Source: Gemmobacter aquarius
GTDB lineage: Bacteria > Pseudomonadota > Alphaproteobacteria > Rhodobacterales > Rhodobacteraceae
NCBI RefSeq assembly: GCF_003060865.1
Contig: NZ_CP028918.1
Span: 2,096,001 to 2,160,000, forward strand
Direction: 5' to 3'
Length of the DNA stretch: 64,000 nt
A model generated the notes under the pieces. That model searched no databases and had not been told where the DNA came from. It was given only the letters and a program-made list of their open reading frames with translations. Positions 8,678 through 17,305 of the stretch are shown here, piece by piece (positions within the stretch are counted from its first letter, which is position 1; the number at the start of each line of letters is the position of its first letter). The translations under genes were made by a program, and so were the position numbers.

Positions 8678-9391
8678 AAACGCCCCCCGATCGATGGAAC
8701 GGACCCGATCCATGCGACCTGTAGTGACCTGCCAAAAGGCAGTCTGCCACACCCAGACCGCCCCGCCCCGTCAGAAAGACCGGTGATCCGCTTTGCCAAA
8801 GTCTTACCCCTCGCGCTGACGGCGATCAGCGACGCAGGACTGCAAACTGACAACCAGATCGCTCGGTATCGCGGCTCTGACTTTCTGCCGAATACGCCAT
8901 GCGGTTGTGCAAGTGACCCGCAGGCCAACGCATTTGACCCTCGCCCCGCACGCGCTTGACATCACACCCCGTGCCGGAGGATGCATTGAAAGAACAATCG
9001 CCCGCTGACCGCCATCCGTGGCGTCAGCCAAAGATCGCGTTTGCGTGACACGGAACATATCCAGACGAGAGACGCAGATGCCAGTACCAGTCGCCAAAGC
9101 CCGCAACAGGCCGGAAGAACCCGCCAGAACGGCGCCTCCTGCGGCGCGCATCGGCGGCCGGGCCTTTTCGGCACGACCCGTCATGCGCCCGTGTGATGGG
9201 CTGCAGCAAAGCGCCAAGCCCGGCCCGGCCTGCCACACCTGCGGCCTGCCTTGGCCGCGCCACATCGCTGCGGGCCTCGTCGGCATCTTGTCCGGCCTGC
9301 CCCGCGCCCGATCGCTTTGCAACGCGCGGCCCGGCAGACGTGCGGCCTACCCCATCGCCCGGCCCCGCCCTTCCCTTGGCTCGGGACCGAC
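8678..9391. other. 714-bp gap without a convincing gene
   Basis: I see no gene I can defend here. It holds a small TGCC-AAAA-GGCA hairpin (8730-8741) just after the ATPase gene, a TTGACA-like element near 8956, and an imperfect hairpin (9004-9028, GCTGAC...GTCAGC). A frame from 9078 to 9395 would overlap the ChrA start by 4 bases, but its codon use is unlike its neighbours. Confidence 0.5.
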
Positions 9392-10747
9392 ATGAACGAC
9401 CACCCGACCCTGGCCGAAGCTGCCCGCGTCTGGGCCCGAATCGCAGCCCTGTCCTTCGGCGGCCCTGCCGGACAAATCGCCGTGATGCACCGCATCCTCG
9501 TCGAGGAAAAACGCTGGCTTGGCGACGGCCGCTTTCTCCACGCGCTCAACTTCTGCATGCTTTTACCCGGCCCCGAGGCGCAGCAACTCGCCACCTATAT
9601 CGGCTGGCTGATGCACGGCGTGCGCGGTGCTCTGGTCGCGGGCGGGCTATTTATCCTGCCCGGCGTGGTGGCGATCATGGGCCTGTCATGGATCTATGCC
9701 GCCTACGGCGAGGTAGGCCTCGTCGCGGGGCTGTTCTTCGGGCTGAAGGCTGCGGTGCTTGCCATCGTGCTGCAAGCCGTGATCCGCGTTGGCAAGCGGG
9801 CGCTGCGCAACACCGCCATGCGGGCGATCGCCGCCGCCTCTTTCGTAGCGATCTTCGCCCTGCAAGCCCCCTTTCCGCTGATCGTGGCACTCGCCGCAGT
9901 CATCGGTTGGACCGGCGCGCGCGCAGGCCTCGCAGCCTTCCGAGCCGGCGGCGGGCATGGCGCGATGGGCCAGTCGCATGTCGCGGACGCCGAAACCCTG
10001 CTTGGCGACGGGGGCGACCTGTCGCAGAACGCCCGCCGCGGCGCGCTCATGGCGGGGCTGGCGGCAGTCGCGCTCTGGCTCGTTCCTGTCGCGCTGATCG
10101 TGGCCATCGCGCCCCAAAGCGTCTTTGCCGACATCGCCACCTATTTCTCGGGCCTCGCGATGCTCAGCTTCGGCGGCGCCTATGCTGTCCTCGCTTGGGT
10201 CGCGCAGGCAGCGGTCGGCACCTACGGCTGGCTCGCCCCCGGCGAGATGCTCGACGGCCTCGGCATGGCCGAAACCACGCCCGGCCCGCTGATCATGGTG
10301 TTGCAATTCGTAGGCTTCATGGCGGCCCTGCGCGAAGCGGGCTGGGCCTCGCCCTTCCTTGCCGCCACCTTGGGCGGGCTTTTGACGACATGGGTCACCT
10401 TTGCCCCCTGTTTCGCGTGGATCTTCCTCGGCGCACCCTTCATGGAAAACCTGCGCCGCAACGCACAGCTTGCCGCAGCCCTGTCGGCGGTCACGGCTTC
10501 CGTAGTGGGCGTTATCCTGAACCTTGCGGTCTGGTTCGCGGTCCATGTCATCTGGACCGAGGTGACGCGCAGCACCCTCGGCCCGCTCGCGCTGGACTTG
10601 CCGGTGCTTGCCTCGGTCAACTGGGCCGCGGCTTTCCTTTGCGCCCTCGCCCTGCTTGCCGTGTTCCGCTTAAAGGCCGGCATGGCCGTGGTGCTGGCAG
10701 GATCGGCCTGCCTCGGCGTCGCATTGCACCTGGCCGGTTTGGCCTAG
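9392..10747 (+). CDS. chrA: Chromate efflux transporter, ChrA family
   Basis: 451 residues. Two homologous chromate-transport (CHR) domains can be seen. The first begins ARIAALSFGGPAGQIAVMHR and the second contains GLAMLSFGGAYAVLAWVAQ. Both carry the FGGP/FGGA and PGP (LPGPEAQQ, TTPGPLIM) motifs typical of the family, with about ten membrane segments. The protein should export chromate from the cytoplasm, driven by the proton gradient. No chrB-type regulator is adjacent. The ATG at 9392 starts just before the first CHR domain. Confidence 0.92.
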   Translation: MNDHPTLAEAARVWARIAALSFGGPAGQIAVMHRILVEEKRWLGDGRFLHALNFCMLLPGPEAQQLATYIGWLMHGVRGALVAGGLFILPGVVAIMGLSWIYAAYGEVGLVAGLFFGLKAAVLAIVLQAVIRVGKRALRNTAMRAIAAASFVAIFALQAPFPLIVALAAVIGWTGARAGLAAFRAGGGHGAMGQSHVADAETLLGDGGDLSQNARRGALMAGLAAVALWLVPVALIVAIAPQSVFADIATYFSGLAMLSFGGAYAVLAWVAQAAVGTYGWLAPGEMLDGLGMAETTPGPLIMVLQFVGFMAALREAGWASPFLAATLGGLLTTWVTFAPCFAWIFLGAPFMENLRRNAQLAAALSAVTASVVGVILNLAVWFAVHVIWTEVTRSTLGPLALDLPVLASVNWAAAFLCALALLAVFRLKAGMAVVLAGSACLGVALHLAGLA

Positions 10748-10834
10748 GCAGATCGCATAAACACCCGAGTGACGGATACGGGGCGCACGAATTCAGAACG
10801 CACGAATTCGGGGCGAAAACTCACGCCTCCCGCC

Positions 10835-10888
10835 CGTCGCAACGCCCGTCGCAGCGCCCGTCGCAACGCCCGTCGCAACGCCCGTCGC
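10835..10888. repeat. 12-bp tandem repeat, 4.5 copies
   Basis: CGTCGCAACGCC is repeated head to tail, with one A-to-G change in the second copy. It lies between chrA and the aminotransferase gene, next to two palindromic GATTTTTC hairpins. The copy number is likely to vary between strains. Confidence 0.85.
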
Positions 10889-10896
10889 CCGCCGCT

Positions 10897-10915
10897 GATT
10901 TTTCGCAGAAAAATC
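10897..10915. repeat. GATTTTTC hairpin repeat, copy 1
   Basis: GATTTTTC-GCA-GAAAAATC is a perfect 8-bp stem with a GCA loop. It is one of six copies found between genes in this window, and pairs with copy 2 nine bases away. Confidence 0.8.
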
Positions 10916-10924
10916 GTTGCGGCA

Positions 10925-10945
10925 GGATTTTTCGCAGAAAAATCC
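10925..10945. repeat. GATTTTTC hairpin repeat, copy 2
   Basis: GGATTTTTC-GCA-GAAAAATCC is a perfect 9-bp stem with the same loop orientation as copy 1. It could act as a terminator for chrA or as a mobile palindromic element. Confidence 0.8.
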
Positions 10946-11031
10946 CCGTCTTCCGACATCCCCTGTCGGTTGCAGGTTTGACCCCGACCCCGCCGCAGCC
11001 CACCTTTGCGCGAACCAGACGGAGCCTGCCC

Positions 11032-12351
11032 ATGACCAACACTTCGCAATCCCTGTTCGACCGCGGCATGAAAGTGCTGGTCGAAGGCGTATCCTCGGCC
11101 TCGCGTGGTCCGGCCACCTTTGGCGGCGCACCGCGCTACATGTCCCACGGTCAGGGATCGCGGCTCTATGACGTGGACGGGCGCGAATACATCGACTGGA
11201 TGATGGCCTTCGGCGCGCTCCCGCTCGGCCATGCCCACCCCGCAATCGTCGAGACGATCACCCGCGAAGCCGCCCGCGGGACCCATTTCGCCACCGCGTT
11301 GGAGGTCGAGGTCGAGGTTGCCGAACTGCTCGTGGGCCTCCTCCCCCACGTCGACAAGGTCCGCTTCGCCAACACCGGAACCGAAGCCGCCATGGCCGCC
11401 TTCCGCCTGTGTCGCGGCCACACCGGACGGCGCAAGATCATAAAATTCGAAGGGCATTACCACGGCTGGTGGGACGCGGTCCTTGTGAACACCAACCCCT
11501 ATCCGCCCACCCTGCTCGGCCACCCCAACGACCCGATCCGCATCCCCGACTCGTCGGGCATCCCCGAAGAGGCGTGGAAAGACACCATCGTCGTGCGCTG
11601 GAACGATTTCGAGGCGCTCGAACGCGCCATGAAACTGCACGGGGCCGATGCCGCCTGCGTGGTGACCGAAGGGGTGATGTCCAACATGGGCGTCATCCCC
11701 CCCAAACCGGGCTACCTGATGCGGATGCAAGAGCTTTGCCACCAATACGGCGCACTCTTCTACCTCGATGAAACCGTCACCGGCTTCCGCCTCGCCGCCG
11801 GCGGCTGCGCTGAACTTTACGGGCTGACCCCCGACATCACCACCTATGGCAAGGCCATCGGCGGCGGCCTGCCCATGGCCTTCATCGGTGGGCGGGCCGA
11901 TGTCATGGCGGGCCTCGAATGGGGCAAGGTGCTGCATTTCGGCACCCATAACGCAGGCCGCCTCGCGCTGCATGTCACCAAGACCATGCTTGAAACCATG
12001 CTCGCCGACGATCAGGCAGGCTTCAGGCGCATAAAGCATCTGGGCCTGACCATGGCCGACGAATTGCGCCGCGTGGCCAAGGGCAGCAACCGGCACAACA
12101 TGGTGGTGCAGGGCGTCAATTCGATGTTCCAGATCTTCTTCACCGACCAGCCCGAGATCACCGATTTCCGCGACTTCTGCACCCATGTCGACCGCGTGAA
12201 ATTCCGCAACTTCGTGCAGCGCCTGTTCGACAAGGGCATCTACATGAACCCTTCCGCCACGCTCCACTCCCTCTCGGCCATCGTCCATACCGAAGCCGAC
12301 ATAGCCGCCACCGCCCGCGCCGTCGCCGAGGTGCTGGACGAGATGCCGTGA
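11032..12351 (+). CDS. Class III aminotransferase, glutamate-1-semialdehyde aminomutase-like
   Basis: 439 residues with PLP fold type I. The Schiff-base lysine is Lys274 in TYGKAIGGGLP, and other family signatures are visible (RFANTGTEAAMAAFRL, EGHYHGWWDAV, YLDETVTGFR). It is related to HemL but differs from it in several places (for example VVTEGVMSNMGVIPP). In the same operon direction a ProC-like NAD(P) protein follows after 58 bp. A role as a broad aminotransferase or aminomutase in amino acid catabolism is therefore more likely than a second tetrapyrrole enzyme. The substrate cannot be told from sequence. Confidence 0.85.
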   Translation: MTNTSQSLFDRGMKVLVEGVSSASRGPATFGGAPRYMSHGQGSRLYDVDGREYIDWMMAFGALPLGHAHPAIVETITREAARGTHFATALEVEVEVAELLVGLLPHVDKVRFANTGTEAAMAAFRLCRGHTGRRKIIKFEGHYHGWWDAVLVNTNPYPPTLLGHPNDPIRIPDSSGIPEEAWKDTIVVRWNDFEALERAMKLHGADAACVVTEGVMSNMGVIPPKPGYLMRMQELCHQYGALFYLDETVTGFRLAAGGCAELYGLTPDITTYGKAIGGGLPMAFIGGRADVMAGLEWGKVLHFGTHNAGRLALHVTKTMLETMLADDQAGFRRIKHLGLTMADELRRVAKGSNRHNMVVQGVNSMFQIFFTDQPEITDFRDFCTHVDRVKFRNFVQRLFDKGIYMNPSATLHSLSAIVHTEADIAATARAVAEVLDEMP

Positions 12352-12365
12352 CGGCCGACAGCGTA

Positions 12366-12388
12366 GGATGCGCGTTCCTCGCGCATCC
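12366..12388. repeat. Perfect 9-bp hairpin between aminotransferase and ProC-like genes
   Basis: GGATGCGCG-TTCCT-CGCGCATCC has no T tract, so it is more like a REP-type intergenic palindrome or an mRNA-stability hairpin than a terminator. It fills the short gap between two co-directional genes. Confidence 0.7.
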
Positions 12389-12409
12389 CCCGAAGAAAGG
12401 GACACCCCC

Positions 12410-13165
12410 ATGACAACCATCGGCATCCTCGGCACCGGCCACCTTGCCGAATTCCTGATCCGCGGCGCGGCGGGCAAGGGCTACCGCTTCCTCATTGCCC
12501 CGTCGCGCCGCGCCGGAACCCTCGCGCAGCGCGCCGATGTCACCCTCGCCGCCTCCAACCAGCAGGTTGTAGACCAGGCCGACGTCATCCTCGCCTGCCT
12601 TCCCGCACGCGAAGGTCTCTCGATCCTGCAAAGCCTCGGCTTCCGGCAGGGCCAGTCGGTCCTTTCGGCCATGGCAGGCACCCGCCACGCGCCGCTCGCC
12701 GCAGCCATAGCCCCTGCTGCGGCCTTCTGCACCATGATGCCCGGCCACGCCAACGCCTATGGCGCAGGCCCCTGCCTGCTCTACCCGCCCGACCGCACGT
12801 GGGAACAGTTCTTGCAGACCCTCGGCCCCGTCCACCCCTTCATAGACGAACATGCCTTCGTCACCGCCACCGCCTTCGGCGCACTCTCGGGTGCCAGCTT
12901 TTTCCTGATCGACACGATGGTGCAGTGGTTCGCGGCCAACGGCCTGCCCGAAGCGCAAGCCCGCCGCCTCGTCGCAGAAACCTTCATCGGCAACGCTACG
13001 GTCGTCCTGACCGAAACCGCAACGCTGGCCGAAATCACCCCCGGCATCGCCACACCCGGTGGCATTACCCAAGCCCTGGTGAAATCCCTGACCGCCGATG
13101 ACGCCCTGACCGCATGGCACCGCGCCCTCGACATCGTGCTGGCCCGTGTGCGCGGCGAAACCTGA
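12410..13165 (+). CDS. ProC-like NAD(P)-binding protein (pyrroline-5-carboxylate reductase family)
   Basis: 251 residues. The Rossmann motif is at the N-terminus (GILGTGHLAEFLIRG), with a LSAMAGTRH-type loop after the third strand and a helical C-terminal dimerisation region (GNATVVLTETATLAEITPGIATPGGIT) that carries the TPGG-like signature of P5C reductases. Likely reduction of a cyclic imine or P5C with NAD(P)H. The genome may hold a canonical ProC elsewhere, since this copy is divergent in the middle. The preceding aminotransferase gene suggests a joint role in amino acid conversion. Confidence 0.75.
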   Translation: MTTIGILGTGHLAEFLIRGAAGKGYRFLIAPSRRAGTLAQRADVTLAASNQQVVDQADVILACLPAREGLSILQSLGFRQGQSVLSAMAGTRHAPLAAAIAPAAAFCTMMPGHANAYGAGPCLLYPPDRTWEQFLQTLGPVHPFIDEHAFVTATAFGALSGASFFLIDTMVQWFAANGLPEAQARRLVAETFIGNATVVLTETATLAEITPGIATPGGITQALVKSLTADDALTAWHRALDIVLARVRGET

Positions 13166-13242
13166 CGCGCGGCCCTTCCTTTCGCGCGCCTCGCCCCTAT
13201 CTGACAGGGTAGACGCAACCAGACCCGCAAAGGATCCCCGCC

Positions 13243-13329
13243 ATGTTCAAAGGCCTCACCACCGCGCTGCTCCTCGTCACTGCCATGCTCACCGCCGTGC
13301 CCTTCGGCATGATGGTCCTTATCGAGTGA
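13243..13329 (+). CDS. Putative 28-residue single-pass membrane peptide
   Basis: The frame reads MFKGLTTALLLVTAMLTAVPFG followed by six more residues and a stop. The Shine-Dalgarno AAAGGA lies 8 bases before the ATG. Nearly the whole peptide is one hydrophobic helix after a short N-terminus with a single Lys. It lies alone between the ProC-like gene and a convergent ACT-protein gene, overlapping the latter's 3' end by 11 bases. No function can be assigned. Real translation is plausible but unproved. Confidence 0.45.
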   Translation: MFKGLTTALLLVTAMLTAVPFGMMVLIE

Positions 13330-13705
13330 CCGCCCCGCGCTGAAGCGCCAAAAGCACGGCCAGCGCCGCTTCGGCCTGCGTTTCGGGGATGAAGACATGG
13401 TCGTGGCGCAAGGCCGCGACCATATTGCACGAAATACCTGCCCTTGCCAAAGCCCCCGCGACCGCAGCCGTCATCCCCACCCCGTCCAGCGCCGAATGCA
13501 CCTGAAGCGTGATACAACGCATCACCATCGCATTTGGCGCAAGTCCGGCCGGAACGATCAGCGAAAGCCCCTCCGCCTCACGGAAAAACCCGATGGCCTG
13601 CGCCAGCAGTTCCTCGGGCCCATCGACAAAGGCAAAGCGCCCTTCGGTCAATTGCGGCGACATGCCCGCCACCATGTCGCGACCGTCCCGCACGAGTTTG
13701 TCCAT
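13319..13705 (-). CDS. ACT-domain protein
   Basis: 128 residues with an ACT-like fold in two parts: FAFVDGPEELLAQAIGFFREAEGLSLIVP, then ITLQVHSALDGVGMTAAVAGALARAGISCNMVAA with the typical helix before HDHVFIP. Small stand-alone ACT proteins of this kind resemble the CASTOR-like family and probably bind an amino acid. It is divergent from the RutR gene, 105 bp away. Function beyond ligand binding is unknown. Confidence 0.75.
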   Translation of the reverse strand: MDKLVRDGRDMVAGMSPQLTEGRFAFVDGPEELLAQAIGFFREAEGLSLIVPAGLAPNAMVMRCITLQVHSALDGVGMTAAVAGALARAGISCNMVAALRHDHVFIPETQAEAALAVLLALQRGAVTR

Positions 13706-13810
13706 GGTTCACGCCCCCAGCCAGCATTTGCATCCTGTGACAAATTACGACACAACGTCCATATCGTCGCATCCCTGCGTCCCGCCCGACTGACGAGCCA
13801 AAGGCACCCT

Positions 13811-14431
13811 ATGACTTCCGGCGCTACGCCCAAACCCCGAACCCGCATCCAGGCCCGCAACTCGGAAACCATCCTCGAAGCGGCACTCGAAGTGTTTTCG
13901 ACCTATGGCTTCCGCGGCGCAACCCTCGACCAGATCGCCGAGGTGGCGGGCCTGTCGAAACCCAACCTGCTTTACTACTTCCCCTCGAAAGAGGCTATGC
14001 ATCAGGCGCTTCTCACCCGCCTGTTGTCGACCTGGCTCGACCCGCTGCGCGATGTAAAGGCATCGGGCGATCCGGTGACCGAAATCCTGGGCTATGTCCG
14101 GCGCAAGGTGGAACTCAGCCGCGACTATCCGCGCGAAAGCCGGCTTTTCGCCAATGAAATCCTGCAAGGCGCCCCCCGCATGCGCGAGGCGATCGAGGGC
14201 GAGTTGAAAACCCTCGTCGACGAGAAATCGGCGCTGCTGCAGTCATGGATGGATCAGGGAAGCATTGCCCGGATGCCGCCCGCGCACCTGATCTTCTCGA
14301 TCTGGGCACTGACCCAGCACTACGCCGATTTCGACGCTCAGGTCCGCGCAATGCTCGGCCCCGACCACGACCCTTTTACCGAAGCGGGCGATTACCTCGA
14401 CACCTTGTTTCGCAAACTCCTCGCCCCCTGA
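13811..14431 (+). CDS. rutR: RutR-like TetR-family pyrimidine-catabolism regulator
   Basis: 206 residues. The TetR helix-turn-helix sits at about 20-65 (TLDQIAEVAGLSKPNLLYYFPSKEAMH). The C-terminal domain has the segment YPRESRLFANEILQGAPRM seen in RutR. RutR binds uracil or thymine and controls pyrimidine breakdown. The identification is supported by preA and preT, the reductive pyrimidine pathway genes, 1.5-5.4 kb downstream. I looked for a TTGACCA-N2-TGGTCAA operator in the nearby intergenic regions and found none, so its target site is not evident. Confidence 0.85.
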   Translation: MTSGATPKPRTRIQARNSETILEAALEVFSTYGFRGATLDQIAEVAGLSKPNLLYYFPSKEAMHQALLTRLLSTWLDPLRDVKASGDPVTEILGYVRRKVELSRDYPRESRLFANEILQGAPRMREAIEGELKTLVDEKSALLQSWMDQGSIARMPPAHLIFSIWALTQHYADFDAQVRAMLGPDHDPFTEAGDYLDTLFRKLLAP

Positions 14432-14493
14432 CGGCTCGGCGGGCCTGCATGCTTCATCCGGTCCCGGATGCGATCGGGCATCAAGCAGACAGA

Positions 14494-15498
14494 TCAGGCC
14501 GCCCGCGCCCCGTCCACCAGACCCGCCATCACTTCGGACGCGATCTCGAACGACCGCAACCGTGCGGCATGGTCATGGATCATACCCGTCACCATCACCT
14601 CGTCGGGCCGGTATTCGGCCACAAGCGCCGCCATCTGCCGCCGCACGGTCGCAGCACTGCCCACCGCCGAACAGGATAGCGCATGCCCGACCTCGGCCAT
14701 AGCCTGCGGCGTCACCTCCGACAGATCGGCCGTCGGAGCAGGCAACTTACCCGGACGCCCCGTCCGCAACCGCGCAAAGGCAAGGATCTGCGACGACCGC
14801 AGCAATTCAGCCTCGGCGTCCGTGGCGGCAGCACAGACCCCCGCCCCCATCATCGCATAGGGCCGGTCAAGCCAGACCGAAGGCCGGAATGTGGCGCGAT
14901 AGGTCGCCAGCGCCTCGCCCAGCAAAGCAGGCGCGAAGTGCGACGCAAAGGCGTAGGGCAGACCCAGATGGGCCGCAAGCTGCGCGCCGTACAGCGACGA
15001 GCCGAGAATCCAGACCGGCACCTGCGTTCCCGTCCCCGGAAAGGCCCGAACCCTCTGGCCCTCGTCCGCTGCGCCGAAATAGCCCAGTAATTCGACCACA
15101 TCCTGCGGAAAATCGTCCCCTGCCTCCATATGCCGCCGCAAGGCACGCGCGGTCGCCATATCGGTGCCCGGCGCACGGCCAAGACCAAGGTCGATGCGGC
15201 CCGGAAACAGCGTGGCCAGCGTGCCGAACTGTTCGGCAATGACCAAGGGCGCATGGTTCGGCAGCATGATGCCACCCGCGCCGACGCGGATGCTCCTTGT
15301 CGCCGCCGCGACATGGCCGATCACCACCGCTGTCGCCGCACTCGCGATGCCGGGCATGTTGTGATGCTCGGCCAGCCAATAGCGGTGATAGCCCAAGCGC
15401 TCGGCATGGCGGGCAAGATCGGCGGTATTGGCCAAGGCCTCGGCGGCGCTTTGACCTTCTGCCACGGGGCAAAGATCGAGGATGGAATATTTTTGCAT
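14494..15498 (-). CDS. LLM-class (luciferase-like) flavin-dependent monooxygenase
   Basis: 334 residues, the usual size. Family marks are the N-terminal [53 protein letters not shown] and the loop [16 protein letters not shown], which place it in the bacterial luciferase-like oxidoreductase group 1 (YhbW-like). It should use FMNH2 and O2. The substrate is not predictable. It sits between rutR and a small conserved gene, convergent with rutR; whether it takes part in pyrimidine breakdown is not shown. Confidence 0.88.
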   Translation of the reverse strand: MQKYSILDLCPVAEGQSAAEALANTADLARHAERLGYHRYWLAEHHNMPGIASAATAVVIGHVAAATRSIRVGAGGIMLPNHAPLVIAEQFGTLATLFPGRIDLGLGRAPGTDMATARALRRHMEAGDDFPQDVVELLGYFGAADEGQRVRAFPGTGTQVPVWILGSSLYGAQLAAHLGLPYAFASHFAPALLGEALATYRATFRPSVWLDRPYAMMGAGVCAAATDAEAELLRSSQILAFARLRTGRPGKLPAPTADLSEVTPQAMAEVGHALSCSAVGSAATVRRQMAALVAEYRPDEVMVTGMIHDHAARLRSFEIASEVMAGLVDGARAA

Positions 15499-15582
15499 GA
15501 CCCGAAGATAGGCGCCCCGCGCCGCGGGCGCAAGCGCAGCCGCCTTTACCGCGCCTTAACCAATCGGCGCCAGACTGGTTGC

Positions 15583-15813
15583 ATGACCCAGACCCTGCAC
15601 ACCCCGCTGAAACCGCGCTGGACCGAACAGGTCTTCGGCGCAAAGATCGTCGCCAAAGGCGGCGTCATTCGCCGCGCAATTCGCGACGTGGACCGCGAGA
15701 TCGGACGCATGGCCTTCGAACTCGAAGTGCGACGACGGGGCTACCACCTTATCGAAAGCGACACGCAATACATCGTGATCTGCAACACCGGCCATATCCG
15801 GTTGATCTGCTGA
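15583..15813 (+). CDS. Small conserved basic protein of unknown function
   Basis: 76 residues, rich in Arg, with a compact core (GGVIRRAIRDVDREIGRMAF, then EVRRRGYHLIESDTQYIVIC). Similar small Rhodobacteraceae proteins are often mislabelled N-(5'-phosphoribosyl)anthranilate isomerase in databases, as far as I recall; no isomerase domain fits in 76 residues. It stands alone, followed by three strong hairpins. The start is taken at the ATG that opens the conserved part. Confidence 0.65.
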   Translation: MTQTLHTPLKPRWTEQVFGAKIVAKGGVIRRAIRDVDREIGRMAFELEVRRRGYHLIESDTQYIVICNTGHIRLIC

Positions 15814-15826
15814 CCCCGCTCGAAGC

Positions 15827-15859
15827 GGGCGAAAAGTTTTCCTCAAAAACTTTTCGCCC
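15827..15859. terminator. Hairpin a after the small protein gene
   Basis: A perfect 14-bp stem (GGGCGAAAAGTTTT / AAAACTTTTCGCCC) encloses a 5-base loop. It lies between the 3' ends of the convergent small gene and preA, so it can stop transcription from either side. Confidence 0.7.
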
Positions 15860-15870
15860 GGCCCCACACC

Positions 15871-15895
15871 GCAAAATCTTCGTCGAAGATTTTGC
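15871..15895. terminator. Hairpin b in the convergent gap
   Basis: GCAAAATCTTC-GTC-GAAGATTTTGC is a perfect 11-bp stem with a GTC loop, the second of three hairpins in 100 bp. Confidence 0.65.
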
Positions 15896-15901
15896 TGGGC
15901 C

Positions 15902-15928
15902 CCGAGATTTTTCGTCGAAAAATCTCGG
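15902..15928. terminator. Hairpin c, 6 bases past preA
   Basis: CCGAGATTTTTC-GTC-GAAAAATCTCGG is a perfect 12-bp stem just beyond the preA stop. Its core resembles the GATTTTTC hairpin family elsewhere in the window but with a GTC loop. A terminator for the preT-dedA-preA direction is likely. Confidence 0.65.
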
Positions 15929-15934
15929 CCCGCC

Positions 15935-17233
15935 TCACTCCGCCGCGACAGCACCCGGATTGTTCGGATGGGTCGTCCAATTGGCATAATCGCCCACCTT
16001 GCGCCCTGTACGCGGATCGACCGCACCTTTCGGCATCTCGACCATGGTGATGCAGTCATCCACCGGACAGACGTTGACACACAGGTTGCAGGCGACGCAT
16101 TCGTCATCCTTGACCGTAAACACACGCTCGGGGCTCATGGCGATGGCCTGATGGCTGGTATCCTCGCAAGCGGCATAGCAGCGCCCGCAGGAAATGCAGG
16201 CATCCTGATCGATCACCGCCTTGGTCACGTAGTTCAGGTTCAGATCCTGCCATTCCACGAAATTGGGCACAGCGCGTCCGACCAGCTGGTCCAGCGTCAT
16301 CGCCTTTTCGTCCAGATACTGCGACAGGCCCGAGATCATCTCCTGCACGATCTTGAACCCATAGGTCATGGCCGCCGTGCAGACCTGCACGTTGCCCGCC
16401 CCCATGGCAAGGAACTCGGCCGCGTCGCGCCATGTGGTCACGCCACCGATGCCCGAAATCGGCATCCCCCGCGTCTCGGCATGGCGTGCGATCTCGCCCA
16501 CCATGTTCAGCGCGATGGGCTTGACCGCAGGCCCGCAATAGCCGCCATGCGATCCCTGCCCGTCGATCATCGGGAAGGGCGAGAAATGGTCCAGATCGAC
16601 ATTCGTCACCGATTTGATCGTATTGATCAGCGACACCGCATCCGCCCCGCCGCGTTTGGCCGCCTGCGCCGGAGGCAGGATCGAGGTGACGTTGGGCGTC
16701 AGCTTCACGATGCAGGGCATCTTCGAATAATGCTTCACCCAGGCCGTGACCATCTCGATATACTCCGGCACCTGCCCCACGGCCGATCCCATGCCCCGCT
16801 CGGCCATGCCATGCGGGCAGCCGAAGTTCAGCTCGACGCCGTCCGCCCCGGTGTCCTCGATCCGGTGCAGGATGTCCTTCCAGCTTTCCTCGTCGCAGGG
16901 GACCATCAGGCTGATGATCATCGCGCGGTCGGGATAATCGCGCTTCACGCGGCGGATCTCGTCAAGGTTCACCTGCAACGGGCGGTCGGTGATCAACTCG
17001 ATGTTGTTCAGCCCCAGCAGGCGGCGGTCCGCCCCCCAGATCGCGCCATAGCGCGGCCCCGACACGTTCACGATCGGCGGCCCTTCGGACCCCAGCGTCT
17101 TCCACACCACCCCGCCCCAGCCCGCATCGAAGGCGCGGCGGACGTTATATTCCTTGTCGGTCGGCGGTGCAGAGGCCAGCCAGAACGGGTTGGGAGATTT
17201 AATCCCGATGAAAGTAGAGGTCAGGTCAGCCAT
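15935..17233 (-). CDS. preA: NAD-dependent dihydropyrimidine dehydrogenase subunit PreA
   Basis: 432 residues. It reduces uracil or thymine to the dihydro form, the first step of reductive pyrimidine breakdown, together with PreT. The N-terminal part is a dihydroorotate-dehydrogenase-like FMN barrel (LNFGCPHGMAERGMGSAVGQ; VKLTPNVT; GIGGV). The C-terminus carries two 4Fe-4S motifs, CISCGRCYAACEDTSHQAI near 344 and CVACNLCVNVCPVDDC near 377. Of two adjacent ATGs the second (17233) is better spaced from GGAGG. Unusually, a DedA gene separates it from preT. Confidence 0.95.
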   Translation of the reverse strand: MADLTSTFIGIKSPNPFWLASAPPTDKEYNVRRAFDAGWGGVVWKTLGSEGPPIVNVSGPRYGAIWGADRRLLGLNNIELITDRPLQVNLDEIRRVKRDYPDRAMIISLMVPCDEESWKDILHRIEDTGADGVELNFGCPHGMAERGMGSAVGQVPEYIEMVTAWVKHYSKMPCIVKLTPNVTSILPPAQAAKRGGADAVSLINTIKSVTNVDLDHFSPFPMIDGQGSHGGYCGPAVKPIALNMVGEIARHAETRGMPISGIGGVTTWRDAAEFLAMGAGNVQVCTAAMTYGFKIVQEMISGLSQYLDEKAMTLDQLVGRAVPNFVEWQDLNLNYVTKAVIDQDACISCGRCYAACEDTSHQAIAMSPERVFTVKDDECVACNLCVNVCPVDDCITMVEMPKGAVDPRTGRKVGDYANWTTHPNNPGAVAAE

Positions 17234-17305
17234 CATAGCCTCCATGTTGAAAGTGCCGGTGCAGCGCATCCTGCCCGGTCGTTTTGTCCTGAAAGAAAGA
17301 GCCGG

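Noticed and set aside
9078..9395. Open frame of 105 codons overlapping the chrA start by 4 bases
   Set aside because: Codon third positions are less GC-rich than in neighbouring genes, no domain or membrane pattern appears, and the ribosome site is poor.
10835..10888. Possible CRISPR array
   Set aside because: The repeats are contiguous 12-mers without spacers.
9193..11031. Very long plus-strand frame running into the aminotransferase gene
   Set aside because: It is a shadow of chrA in another frame plus repeat DNA; the Arg/Pro-rich translation has no domain. Only the part from 11032 is a gene.
10744..12477. 577-codon minus-strand frame opposite the aminotransferase
   Set aside because: The plus strand encodes an intact PLP enzyme with Lys274; the minus frame is His/Gly-rich without any domain.
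13706..13810. RutR operator upstream of rutR
   Set aside because: I looked for TTGACCA-N2-TGGTCAA here and in the other intergenic regions of the pyrimidine block and found no match.
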